A DNA stretch of 7,092 nt from Desulfobacterales bacterium (GCA_022361135.1 JAKSBM010000630.1:1-7092); one strand, 5' to 3'; shown: positions 1-6,785, counted from the first letter of the stretch. Numbers and translations are program-made. The notes: generated by a model from the letters alone, not told the origin.

Positions 1-1439
1 CGGCCCAGGTCCACCACGCAGTCGGTGTCGTCCATGACGATCATGGCACCGGAGCCCATCATGGAACCGGCCTTGGTCAGGGAGTCAAAGTCCACGGCCG
101 TGTCCTTGAGGGAATAGGGAATACAACCGCCCGAGGGACCACCGGTCTGCACCGCTTTAAAGGGAGCGCCGCTGTGCAGGCCGCCGCCGATCTTTTCAAC
201 AATGTCGGACAGGGGCAGGCCCATGGGTACTTCCACAAGGCCCACGTTTTTCAGCTTGCCCACCATGGAGAAAACCTTGGTGCCCGTGGAATGGGAAACA
301 CCGATCTTGGAGTACCAGTCTCCGCCCCTGTCGATGATCATGGGGATATTGGCCCAGGATTCCACGTTGTTCAGGACGGTGGGGCGCCCCCAGAGTCCTT
401 CTTCAACGGAACGGACATACTTGGGTTTGGGGTTGCCGGGCTTGCCTTCGATGGAGGAGAAAAGTGCGGTGGATTCACCACAGACAAAGGCCCCTGCCCC
501 GCGGTTGATGCGGGCCTCGAAGGAAAATCCGGAATTCAGGATATTATCGCCCAGCAGGCCGTATTCACGGGCCTGTTCCAGGGCCAGCTCCAGATGCTTC
601 ACCGCCACGGGATATTCGGCCCGGACATAGAGGAACCCCTGGGTGGCACCCAGGGCATAGGCACCCAGGATCAAGCCTTCCAGAACCGCATGGGGGTTTC
701 CTTCCATGATGGCACCATCCATGAAGGCACCGGGGTCACCCTCGTCGCCGTTGACCACCACGTAAACGGGCAGTCCCTTTTTCTCGATGGCGGCCAGTGC
801 GGAACGCCATTTACGCCCCGTGGGAAAACCGGCGCCGCCACGGCCCCGAAGTCCGGATTTTTCAACTTCCTGGACCACCTCTTCCGGGGTCATGGAAGTC
901 AGGGCCTTTGCCAGGGCCTGGTATCCACCGGTACGGATGGAATCGTTAATGTCCGTGGGATCGATTTTACCGATGTGTTCCAGCAACTTTCTGTCCTGGA
1001 GTTTAAAGAAGGGGATGTCCTCTTCCTTGGCAATGACTTCGCCGGTTTCAGAATCCTTGTACAGGAGCCGTTCAACCAGTTCGCCTTCCACAACGGTTTT
1101 CTGGATGATTTCCTCGGCATCGGCCGGTTTCACCTTCTGGTAGGAGATGCCTTCGGGCAGGATGGTGACCAGAACGCCCTTGGAGCAGAAGCCCTGGCAA
1201 CCGGAGCTTTTGATTTCAGGGATGACCTTGCCTTCAATGTCGGCATCGGCCAGGGCTGCGGTCAGGGCCTGGGTGACGGCTTCGGCACCACCGGCCCGGC
1301 AACCGGTGCCGTGGCAGACCATGATTTTAAGCTGATCCGGATTGACCTTGGCCTCCAGATCCGCCCGCAATTGGTTCAAATCATCCAAAGATGTCAGACG
1401 CAGGGAGTTTTCCTTTAATGCTGTACTCTGATTATCCAT
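1..1439 (-). CDS. NuoF-like NAD(H)/FMN-binding subunit with N-terminal [2Fe-2S] domain (HndC/HydB type), 3' end outside window
   Basis: This is the flavin subunit of a soluble NAD(P)H-linked complex. The family oxidises or reduces NAD(P)H through FMN and passes electrons along iron-sulfur clusters, as in HndC of NADP-reducing hydrogenase, HydB of bifurcating hydrogenase and NuoF of complex I. About 479 residues are visible. Residues 38-90 form a thioredoxin-like [2Fe-2S] domain with Cys42-x4-Cys47 and Cys81-x3-Cys85. The NuoF core follows: the glycine-rich GLRGRGGAGFPTGRKW near residue 195, NGDEGDPGAFMD near 230, CGESTAL, and RPTVLNNVE. The family's later [4Fe-4S] SCGxCxPCR motif, and in HydB the extra ferredoxin domain, would lie beyond base 1. 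The ATG at 1439 is preceded by AGGTGAG at 5 nt spacing, overlapping the stop region of the NuoE-like gene 13 bp upstream, so the two are very probably co-transcribed and translationally linked. Position 242 is Gly, where my recollection of the family motif is Arg (GAFMDR). The physiological partner, hydrogenase or formate dehydrogenase, cannot be decided here. Confidence 0.95.
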   Translation of the reverse strand, partial: MDNQSTALKENSLRLTSLDDLNQLRADLEAKVNPDQLKIMVCHGTGCRAGGAEAVTQALTAALADADIEGKVIPEIKSSGCQGFCSKGVLVTILPEGISYQKVKPADAEEIIQKTVVEGELVERLLYKDSETGEVIAKEEDIPFFKLQDRKLLEHIGKIDPTDINDSIRTGGYQALAKALTSMTPEEVVQEVEKSGLRGRGGAGFPTGRKWRSALAAIEKKGLPVYVVVNGDEGDPGAFMDGAIMEGNPHAVLEGLILGAYALGATQGFLYVRAEYPVAVKHLELALEQAREYGLLGDNILNSGFSFEARINRGAGAFVCGESTALFSSIEGKPGNPKPKYVRSVEEGLWGRPTVLNNVESWANIPMIIDRGGDWYSKIGVSHSTGTKVFSMVGKLKNVGLVEVPMGLPLSDIVEKIGGGLHSGAPFKAVQTGGPSGGCIPYSLKDTAVDFDSLTKAGSMMGSGAMIVMDDTDCVVDLG

Positions 1440-1452
1440 TCATTCTCACCTA

Positions 1453-1926
1453 TTAGTTAGCCGATGACGGGTCTGTGATTTTTTTAATTTCTTTTTCAAA
1501 GGTCTTGATGGTGGCACTGGCATGGTATTCCTCATCCACAATGGCCACCGGGGCAATGGCGCAGGCCCCCACGCAGTTCACCGTACTCAGGGTGAACATC
1601 ATGTCGTCGGTGGTTTCTCCGGGGGCCACCTTCAGATCCCGGGACAGGCCGTCAACCAGATCCTGGCCGCCCTTAAGGTGGCAGGCGGTTCCCAGGCAGA
1701 CCTTGATTTCATGTTCCCCCGGAGGTTCCAGGCGGAAGGACTGGTAAAAGGTGGCCACGGAATAGGCCTGGGTCAGGGGGACCCGGGTGTGTTCGCTGGC
1801 AGATGCCATGGCTTCCCTGGAAATGTAGCCCTGCTGTTCCTGGATATCCTGAAGCAGGCCGATGAGGTATTCGGGCTTTGAAGGATAACGATCCATGATC
1901 TCATCAATGTGCTGATCCATGATCAT
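1453..1926 (-). CDS. NuoE-like [2Fe-2S] subunit (HndA/HydC type)
   Basis: This is the small 24-kDa-type electron-transfer subunit of an NAD(P)H-dependent dehydrogenase or hydrogenase complex, carrying one thioredoxin-like [2Fe-2S] cluster next to the flavin subunit. The 157 residues match the usual length. The N-terminal helical part contains LLQDIQEQQGYIS, and VATFYQSF is the family signature before the cluster domain. The cluster ligands are Cys77-x4-Cys82 (CLGTAC) and Cys118-x3-Cys122 (CVGAC). Two starts are possible: the first ATG at 1926, only 4 nt after AGGAG, or Met3 at 1920, 10 nt after it. Neither changes the fold, and I keep the longer one. The gene follows regulator A by 21 bp and precedes the NuoF-like gene by 13 bp, with no terminator between them, so a regulator-NuoE-NuoF operon is the simplest reading. 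The E-F order and cytosolic character suit HndA/HndC, HydC/HydB or a bifurcating formate dehydrogenase rather than full complex I. Confidence 0.95.
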   Translation of the reverse strand: MIMDQHIDEIMDRYPSKPEYLIGLLQDIQEQQGYISREAMASASEHTRVPLTQAYSVATFYQSFRLEPPGEHEIKVCLGTACHLKGGQDLVDGLSRDLKVAPGETTDDMMFTLSTVNCVGACAIAPVAIVDEEYHASATIKTFEKEIKKITDPSSAN

Positions 1927-1947
1927 ACGACTCCTAATTATAGGTTC

Positions 1948-3696
1948 TTAATTTTGTGGGGCTGTTTCCAACAGCCCGTATTGTTTCATTCGGCGCCAGA
2001 GGGAGGAACGACTCATTCCCAGCAAGGTGGCAGCCTGGGCCCTTTTTTGGCCGGCCTGCTCCAATGCCTGAATAATGCGCTCCTTTTCCGGGCTGGTGTT
2101 CTGTGTTTGGGGTGCTGCCTTGGGTGTCACCGCTTTGATCTTGGGCGGGAGGCAGCGGGGAAAGATAATGGGGCCCTTAACAAAGACAAAGGCATTTTCC
2201 ATGACCCGTTCCAGCTCCCGGACATTTCCGGGCCAGTCATGCTCCATGAAGGTTTTCATGACCACCGGATCGAGCATGCGAACGGCTTTCCCGTATCTAT
2301 GGTTGAACTTCTCAATGAAAAAATTGACCAAAAGGGGAATATCCTCCCGCCGTTCCCTCAGGGGAGGCAGGTGAATGGGAATGGTCCGCAGCCGGTAAAA
2401 TAAATCCGTGCGAAATTCCCCGCTTTCCTGGCGGGCGTCCAGGTCCCGGTGGGTGGCCGACACAATGCGGGCCTTCAGGGGCAAAGAACGATTGGATCCC
2501 ACCCGTTCAAATTCCTTATGGTCCAGGACCCGGAGAAGTTTCACCTGGAGCCCGGGGTCCATTTCCCCGATTTCATCCAGAAAAAGACTCCCCCCTGAAG
2601 CCAGTTCAAACCGCCCCGGCTTGGTCCGTTCCGCCCCTGTGTAGGCTCCCTTTTCATGGCCAAAGAGTTCGGATTCCAGCAGACTTTCCGCCAGGGCCGA
2701 ACAATTCACCGCCTGGAAGGGACCTTTTTTCACCCGGGAAAGGCTGTGGATGGCCCGGGCAACAAGCTCCTTACCCGTACCGCTTTCACCGGTGATCAAT
2801 ACATTGGAAGGGCTTTTGGCAATGTCTGAAAGGCGACTGAAGATGATCTGCATGGCCCGGGATTTCCCCACCATGCCGTGGAAGGTTTCCGTGCGCAACC
2901 GGGCCTTTACCCCCTTGGGATTCACCGGGGAAAGAAAGGTCTGGATCCCTCCGATGAGGGCCCCTTTTTCATCTTCCAGGGGGCTGGCAACGGCCCGGAA
3001 CTCTTTGAAGGAACCATCGGGACAGGCCACGCCCATCTGATATTTTTCCTCTTCCACCCCCTGCTGAAACACCTTTTCAAAGGGGCATTCACTGCGACAG
3101 CCACCGGCCCTGAAGACCTGCCAGCAATACTTGCCCAGGGCATCTTCCCGCTTCAGGCCGGTCATTTCTTCGGCCCTGCGGTTAAAGGAACGGATCTTCC
3201 ACTGGGTATCAATGGAAAAAACGCCCTGGGGAAGGCAGTCCACGATCTGCTGGTGATCGGTGCGGGCCAGGTAGGCCAACCCGGTTTTGGCAGACCGATC
3301 CCCCCGGGACAGGGCCATGGGGGTAAACTTTAAAACCGCTGCAATGATCCGCCCCCCTTCGGCAAAAACCGGGCTCATCTGGCCCTGGCAAAGGAGGGAA
3401 CGCCCCTTGCCCTGGCGGAAGCGCAATTTGACGCTGATCTGGGGGCTTGCCCCGGTGATCACCTGGGTCAAACGGGCCTTGACCCGATTCAGGCAATCCC
3501 GGGTGCAGATTTCTTCCAGCCCCAGGGGCTCCTTCCACACCGCAGGCACCTGGGTAATGCCCAGGATCTTACGGGCCTGTGCGTCGATTCCGGTGAGGGC
3601 CAAAAGGGAGGAAAAGACCATGACCCCTTCCCCATTGGAAGTGGATGGGCTGCCCTGCCCGGGATTTTCATCATATGTGGAATTCTGTTTCAGCAT
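1948..3696 (-). CDS. Sigma-54-dependent PAS/AAA+/Fis regulator A
   Basis: This is a bacterial enhancer-binding protein that would remodel sigma-54 RNA polymerase by ATP hydrolysis. The 582 residues contain several domains. An N-terminal PAS-like segment spans about 20-125 and includes Cys64-x3-Cys68. A PAS domain spans about 146-258, with [20 protein letters not shown] and a Cys191-x8-Cys200-x3-Cys204 motif. The AAA+ domain spans about 272-510: Walker A GESGTGKE at 303-310, sigma-54 contact loop GAYTGA at 350-355 (a common variant of GAFTGA), Walker B LFLDE at 371-375, and [12 protein letters not shown] Fis-type helix-turn-helix at about 541-575 ends in [10 protein letters not shown]. There is no receiver domain, so the signal is probably sensed directly by the PAS region. 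The start at 3696 has a weak ribosome site. Met26 (3621) has GGAAGG upstream but would cut into the first PAS-like strand, judging by alignment to regulator B. The gene lies behind a sigma-54 promoter and heads the operon with the NuoE/F-like genes, so it likely controls them and itself. Confidence 0.95.
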   Translation of the reverse strand: MLKQNSTYDENPGQGSPSTSNGEGVMVFSSLLALTGIDAQARKILGITQVPAVWKEPLGLEEICTRDCLNRVKARLTQVITGASPQISVKLRFRQGKGRSLLCQGQMSPVFAEGGRIIAAVLKFTPMALSRGDRSAKTGLAYLARTDHQQIVDCLPQGVFSIDTQWKIRSFNRRAEEMTGLKREDALGKYCWQVFRAGGCRSECPFEKVFQQGVEEEKYQMGVACPDGSFKEFRAVASPLEDEKGALIGGIQTFLSPVNPKGVKARLRTETFHGMVGKSRAMQIIFSRLSDIAKSPSNVLITGESGTGKELVARAIHSLSRVKKGPFQAVNCSALAESLLESELFGHEKGAYTGAERTKPGRFELASGGSLFLDEIGEMDPGLQVKLLRVLDHKEFERVGSNRSLPLKARIVSATHRDLDARQESGEFRTDLFYRLRTIPIHLPPLRERREDIPLLVNFFIEKFNHRYGKAVRMLDPVVMKTFMEHDWPGNVRELERVMENAFVFVKGPIIFPRCLPPKIKAVTPKAAPQTQNTSPEKERIIQALEQAGQKRAQAATLLGMSRSSLWRRMKQYGLLETAPQN

Positions 3697-3749
3697 GGTT
3701 TTGTTTCATCTTTTCATTGGCAGGTCATTCCTGCGATGCTTCTCTTTGT

Positions 3750-3765
3750 AGCAAAAGGCGGACCA
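3750..3765 (-). promoter_or_regulatory. Sigma-54 (-24/-12) promoter of regulator A operon
   Basis: The minus strand reads TGGTCCGCCTTTTGCT, against the sigma-54 consensus TGGCACG-N4-TTGCW. The GG and GC doublets are separated by exactly 10 nt, the -12 element TTGCT is a full match, and 5 of 7 bases match in the -24 element. The predicted start is near 3739, giving a leader of about 43 nt before regulator A. Its position upstream of a gene for a sigma-54 activator, with palindromes about 98 and 186 bp further upstream, strengthens the call. Confidence 0.72.
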
Positions 3766-3827
3766 CAACAATGAAAACAAATAAAACCAGATGCTTAACG
3801 AGAAAAACGTTTCAAGATAGAATTTTT

Positions 3828-3845
3828 GTTTCAATGGATTGAAAC
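3828..3845. promoter_or_regulatory. Promoter-proximal palindrome, probable activator binding site
   Basis: GTTTCAATGGATTGAAAC has perfect 8-bp inverted arms around a GG spacer. Its centre lies about 98 bp upstream of the predicted sigma-54 start, a typical position for an upstream activator site. A further half-site GTTTCAA is at 3809-3815. It likely binds a dimer of regulator A and/or regulator B; that assignment is inference. Confidence 0.6.
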
Positions 3846-3917
3846 GTGAACACATTCCCCTTCTTGGACAACAAAACCCACAACATCTTAGATTTTTTGA
3901 AAAATACAAACGAAAGC

Positions 3918-3931
3918 GTTTCAATTGAAAC
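3918..3931. promoter_or_regulatory. Distal palindrome, probable activator binding site
   Basis: GTTTCAATTGAAAC is a perfect 14-bp palindrome whose arms (GTTTCAA/TTGAAAC) match those of the proximal site at 3828-3845. The centres are 88 bp apart, and this one is about 186 bp upstream of the predicted start. Two matching palindromes upstream of a -24/-12 element is the usual enhancer layout of sigma-54 systems. Confidence 0.6.
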
Positions 3932-3961
3932 AAATGAAACATTTGAAACGCATGGAACGTT
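3926..3961. repeat. Four TGAAAC-type direct repeats at exact 9-bp period
   Basis: TGAAAC starts at 3926, 3935 and 3944, and a degenerate copy TGGAAC starts at 3953, each exactly 9 bp apart. The first copy is the right arm of the distal palindrome. The array also creates CAAATGAAACATTTG (3931-3945) and GGAACGTTTCC (3954-3964). It ends next to the T-tract of the regulator B terminator. It probably extends the distal binding site. Confidence 0.6.
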
Positions 3962-3964
3962 TCC

Positions 3965-4013
3965 CAAAAAAACAAAAAGGGCGTTTCCCAGATTCAAACT
4001 GGAAAACGCCCTT
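3965..4013 (-). terminator. Intrinsic terminator of regulator B
   Basis: On the minus strand a 15-bp stem (arms 4013-3999 and 3991-3977, one G-U pair) closes a 7-nt loop. It is followed by a T-rich run interrupted by one G at 3976-3964. It begins 84 nt after the regulator B stop codon and separates B from the regulator A operon. Confidence 0.9.
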
Positions 4014-4097
4014 AAATGACCGACGGCCGCCCCCAATAATTGGTTTTTAACCTGATTATCGGAAACAGCCTAAAATGGACGGGGTGAAATGGGGGAT

Positions 4098-5801
4098 TTA
4101 ATCCATGATCCCCAAGGCCTTCATCCGCCGCCACAGTGAGGTACGGCTGATGCCCAAATCTTCGGCGGCCTGCTTTTTCCGCCCCCGGGTTTTCTGGAGG
4201 GCCTGGATGATTTCCCCCTTGCTGGGTTGGCGCCCCCGGACCGCAACCACCTTTTTTTCCACGGGTTGGCTGGTGAAGGCATCGCGCTGGGGGAGATTTT
4301 CCTCCCGGATAAAGGCCCCCTTGGCAAAGACAAAGGCATGTTCGATGACCCGCTCCAACTCCCGGACATTCCCGGGCCAATGGTAGGCATTGAAAAGATC
4401 CATCACCCGGGGATCAATTCCCTTGATGTCCTTATTAAAGAGAGGATTGAACTTGGAGATAAAATAATCCACCAAAAGGGGGATATCCCCTTCCCGGTCC
4501 CTCAGGGGGGGGATTTCAATGGGCACCGTGCGCAGGCGATAGAAAAAATCCCGGCGAAAGGAACCATCTTCCAGGGCCGAGGCCAAATCCCGGTTGGTGG
4601 CTGAAATGATTCGGGCATCCAAGTCAATGGGCAGGGTCCCCCCCACCCGTTCAAAGCTTTTATGGTCCAGGACCCGGAGGAGCTTCACCTGGAGACCGGC
4701 CTTGAGTTCGCCGATTTCGTCCAGGAACAAGGTGCCGCCCTTGACCTGCTCAAACCGTCCCTCCCGGGCCTTGGTCGCCCCGGTAAAGGCGGCCTTTTCA
4801 TGGCCAAAGAGCTCTGATTCCAGCAGGGTTTCAGCCAGGGCCGAACAATTCACCGGCACAAAGGGCTTCCCCGCCCTTCGGGAATTTTTATGGATGGTCC
4901 GTGCAAAAAGATCCTTGCCCGTGCCGCTTTCCCCGGTGATAAAGACATTGGCATCGCTGGCGGCAATGTCGGGAAGCAGTTCAAAAAGACTTTTCATGGC
5001 CCAACTCTGGCCAATGATTTCGGAACAGGAAAACCCCTTTTTTTTCAGGAAGGGGGTCTGGGGGGCGCGATTGTGTTCGCGAAAGGTTTCCACTGCGCCC
5101 ACGATGAGCCCTTGGTCATCCCGAAGGACCCCGGTGTTCACCAGGATACATTGACGTTCCCCGGACTTGGTGGTGATTTCCACATCCCGCCGCAAATTCT
5201 CAACTCCCTTTTCCAGGGCTTCTTTGAGCAGGCATCCCCCGCCGCAAAGGTTGGAACGAAAAATATCCCAGCAATATTGGCCCAGGGCTTCGTCCCGGGA
5301 AAATCCCGTTATTTTTTCGGCGGTCCGATTAAAGGAGGCAATTTGAAATTTGGCATTGATGGTCACCACACCTTCGGGAAGGGCCTCCAAAAGGCGGCTG
5401 TCGGAAATGAAGCACTCCGAAAAAGCGGGCACCGGAAGTTTGGGCGCTTCCTTCAGGGTCAGCATCAACCCTTTGACCTTTTGATCGTCAAAATAAAGGC
5501 CGCTGACGGCCATGCGAATGGGAGGGGAATCCCCCGAGGCCAAACGGACCAGGATCCCAGTGGCACCTTCCCCGGAAGAAAGGGTGGCTGCAATGGCCTT
5601 TTCCAGATTCTTCCGCATGCGACCGGCGGCAAAGAGTTCCGAATCCAGAACATCTCCATGGGTAAGATTCACATTGAGAATACGACATGCCGGGGCATTG
5701 ATATTCATAACCACCATTTCATCATCCACGATGATGACACCATCTTCCCCAAGGAAAGTCTGCCCTACCCCATTTGCTGTCATGCCAATTGTTTCCGGCA
5801 T
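4098..5801 (-). CDS. Sigma-54-dependent PAS/AAA+/Fis regulator B (paralogue of A, AAFTGA variant)
   Basis: This is a second enhancer-binding protein of the same build as regulator A, 567 residues from the chosen start. An N-terminal PAS-like segment begins at GEDGVIIVDDEMVVMNINAP. The PAS domain has LPEGVVTINAKFQIASFN and Cys177-x8-Cys186-x3-Cys190, the spacing seen in regulator A. The AAA+ domain has Walker A GESGTGKD at 290-297, Walker B LFLDE at 358-362 and [11 protein letters not shown], and the C-terminal helix-turn-helix ends in SRTSLWRRMK. The sigma-54 contact loop reads AAFTGA at 337-342, with Ala in place of the first Gly. The frame extends 30 codons further to an ATG at 5891, but that stretch has no good ribosome site and resembles no domain. 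The ATG at 5801 has GGAG 9 nt upstream and directly precedes the PAS-like strand. A terminator follows the gene, so it is a separate transcription unit from regulator A. No convincing promoter was found upstream. Confidence 0.93.
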   Translation of the reverse strand: MPETIGMTANGVGQTFLGEDGVIIVDDEMVVMNINAPACRILNVNLTHGDVLDSELFAAGRMRKNLEKAIAATLSSGEGATGILVRLASGDSPPIRMAVSGLYFDDQKVKGLMLTLKEAPKLPVPAFSECFISDSRLLEALPEGVVTINAKFQIASFNRTAEKITGFSRDEALGQYCWDIFRSNLCGGGCLLKEALEKGVENLRRDVEITTKSGERQCILVNTGVLRDDQGLIVGAVETFREHNRAPQTPFLKKKGFSCSEIIGQSWAMKSLFELLPDIAASDANVFITGESGTGKDLFARTIHKNSRRAGKPFVPVNCSALAETLLESELFGHEKAAFTGATKAREGRFEQVKGGTLFLDEIGELKAGLQVKLLRVLDHKSFERVGGTLPIDLDARIISATNRDLASALEDGSFRRDFFYRLRTVPIEIPPLRDREGDIPLLVDYFISKFNPLFNKDIKGIDPRVMDLFNAYHWPGNVRELERVIEHAFVFAKGAFIREENLPQRDAFTSQPVEKKVVAVRGRQPSKGEIIQALQKTRGRKKQAAEDLGISRTSLWRRMKALGIMD

Positions 5802-6307
5802 ATGCCCTGACTCCAAAATCCGTATACTGATAATGGTCCCACACCGGCATCCACGGGAATCAGCATGGACCGTCACACTGGCCCAGCCCATATTAAAACA
5901 CCACGACCCGCCCCAGGGGGTGGCCCGTGATTTCGTCCGGCTCAGCTCCTGCCTGGATCACCAAGTCTGAACAGCTGGATCATTGCCCTGGGGGCAAAAG
6001 AAAATTCATCCCATGAAAAATGCGGGTTAGGACCAATTGTCCACCCAATGAAGGGGACTAATACACCATGAACGGATCTTTGCCAACCATGAATCCCGAT
6101 TCACCCCCATAAAAAGCATTCATTCCGGGAAGACCCGGGCAAATTCCATGAATCCCACCCTCATCAAATCCGGACTCAAAATTTTTATTTTTCCATTTTC
6201 CAAACAAAGAGAGGCCATTAAGTTTCATTGGGTAATTTTTTAAAAAATGGGATTCATTTTCCCGTTGACACACAAAAGTCTATGGGCTAAAAAGGCGCAT
6301 CTTCTGT
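5802..6307. other. Intergenic region between regulator B and tRNA-Ala (divergent)
   Basis: No convincing gene is present. Next to regulator B is its ribosome site (GGAG at 5814-5811, minus strand). Further upstream is a small perfect inverted repeat, TTGCCC-TGG-GGGCAA, at 5983-5997. The 9-mer ATGAATCCC occurs at 6089-6097 and 6148-6156 and inverted at 6249-6257. At the right end are the tRNA promoter elements. A GTG-initiated minus-strand frame at 6273-6058 (71 codons) lacks a ribosome site, overlaps the tRNA promoter and resembles no family. Confidence 0.6.
6265..6293 (+). promoter_or_regulatory. Sigma-70-type promoter of tRNA-Ala
   Basis: A perfect TTGACA (-35) at 6265-6270 is followed after 17 bp by TAAAAA at 6288-6293, a 4-of-6 match to TATAAT. 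The predicted start near 6300 lies about 8 nt before the mature tRNA 5' end. The -10 element is the weak part of the call. Confidence 0.55.
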
Positions 6308-6383
6308 GGGGCTGTAGCTCAGCTGGGAGAGCGTACGGCTGGCAGCCGTAAGGTCAGGGGTTCGATCCCCCTCTGCTCCACCA
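6308..6383 (+). tRNA. tRNA-Ala (anticodon GGC)
   Basis: This is a 76-nt cloverleaf with encoded 3' CCA. The D stem is GCTC/GAGC, the anticodon stem TACGG/CCGTA, the anticodon loop CTGGCAG (anticodon GGC, reading GCC and GCU), and the T arm AGGGG-TTCGATC-CCCCT. The acceptor arms are GGGGCTG and CTGCTCC. They include the G3-U70 wobble that marks alanine tRNAs, and an apparent U6-U67 mismatch. The discriminator base is A. The gene stands alone with its own promoter and terminator. Confidence 0.97.
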
Positions 6384-6393
6384 TTAAAAAATT

Positions 6394-6430
6394 AAAGCTC
6401 GTTGGTTTATTCCAACGGGCTTTTTTATTT
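6394..6430 (+). terminator. Intrinsic terminator after tRNA-Ala
   Basis: AAAGCTCGTTGG pairs across a 6-nt loop with CCAACGGGCTTT (one G-T wobble), followed by TTTTTTATTTT. It begins 11 nt after the tRNA CCA. Confidence 0.9.
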
Positions 6431-6748
6431 TCTGCACAACCCCGACATCAACTTGCCGACAAACCAATTTCCTTCACACATGGGAAATTCCACTTTGTGA
6501 AATTTTTCGATGAAATTCGCCGCTTGTTCCACGAAATGGATTTGGCTTATTTTCAAAACGCCGGCGCTCTATGATTTTACCCTGACCTATTCTGAAACCC
6601 TGGCAAGGTTTGCCGGTCATACATATGGGAAAAGCCTCCATCTCCCCTTGGGAAATCCATTCCCCCCTTAAACGACTTTCAATGGGAACGATACTTTGGA
6701 AATCCCCATGGCACCAAGGAGCCGACATGGGGCAAACCGGTTTTCCAT

Positions 6749-6785
6749 AAAAAAAGCCCCCTCACCATTGGGGCAAGGGGGCTTT
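6749..6785 (-). terminator. Intrinsic terminator, minus-strand orientation
   Basis: AAAGCCCCCT (6753-6762) pairs perfectly with AGGGGGCTTT (6776-6785). On the minus strand the hairpin ends in a run of seven T (6755-6749). In the plus direction only TTT follows, so minus-strand termination is favoured, although weak bidirectional action is possible. It implies a transcript entering from beyond the right edge. Confidence 0.7.

Larger units (their letters stand above)
3697..4097. other. Intergenic control region between regulators B and A
   Basis: These 401 bp contain no credible gene. In order of minus-strand transcription they hold the B terminator, the TGAAAC repeat array with the distal palindrome, an AT-rich stretch (about 3846-3915), the proximal palindrome, a half-site, the -24/-12 promoter and a short leader. 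Small open frames here translate to Phe-rich low-complexity peptides produced by the repeats and are not called. I saw no clear IHF consensus in the AT-rich part. Confidence 0.7.

Noticed and set aside
174..1418. Long plus-strand open frame (414 codons) opposite the NuoF-like gene
   Set aside because: It lies antisense to a clear NuoF-family protein with all expected motifs, and its Gly/Phe/His-rich translation is typical of a shadow frame in GC-rich DNA.
3809..3961. CRISPR array suggested by repeated GTTTCAAT/ATTGAAAC words
   Set aside because: The words are only 6-8 bp, occur in both orientations at irregular or 9-bp spacing, and there are no 25-40 bp repeats with unique spacers.
3706..4036. 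Minus-strand small frames in the enhancer region
   Set aside because: Their Phe-rich translations come from GTTTC/TTTTT repeats and the terminator. They overlap the promoter and palindromes.
4890..5810. Plus-strand open frame of 306 codons opposite regulator B
   Set aside because: It is antisense to a protein with intact PAS, AAA+ and helix-turn-helix motifs, and its composition is shadow-like with no recognisable family.
5802..5891. 30-codon N-terminal extension of regulator B starting at the ATG at 5891
   Set aside because: There is no good ribosome site before 5891, and the extra residues add nothing to the PAS fold. The ATG at 5801 has GGAG at suitable spacing.
5973..5988. Possible sigma-54 promoter for regulator B (minus strand GG-N10-GC)
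   Set aside because: The doublets have the right spacing, but the TT before GC and most of the -24 element are missing, and it overlaps a small hairpin. A second GG-GC pair near 6022-6036 has 9 nt between doublets, one too few.
6058..6273. 71-codon minus-strand frame with GTG start
   Set aside because: It has no ribosome site, overlaps the tRNA promoter, resembles no family and is AT-rich intergenic in character.
6474..6728. 84-codon minus-strand frame
   Set aside because: It has no ribosome site before the ATG, no family resemblance, and lies directly downstream of a minus-strand terminator.
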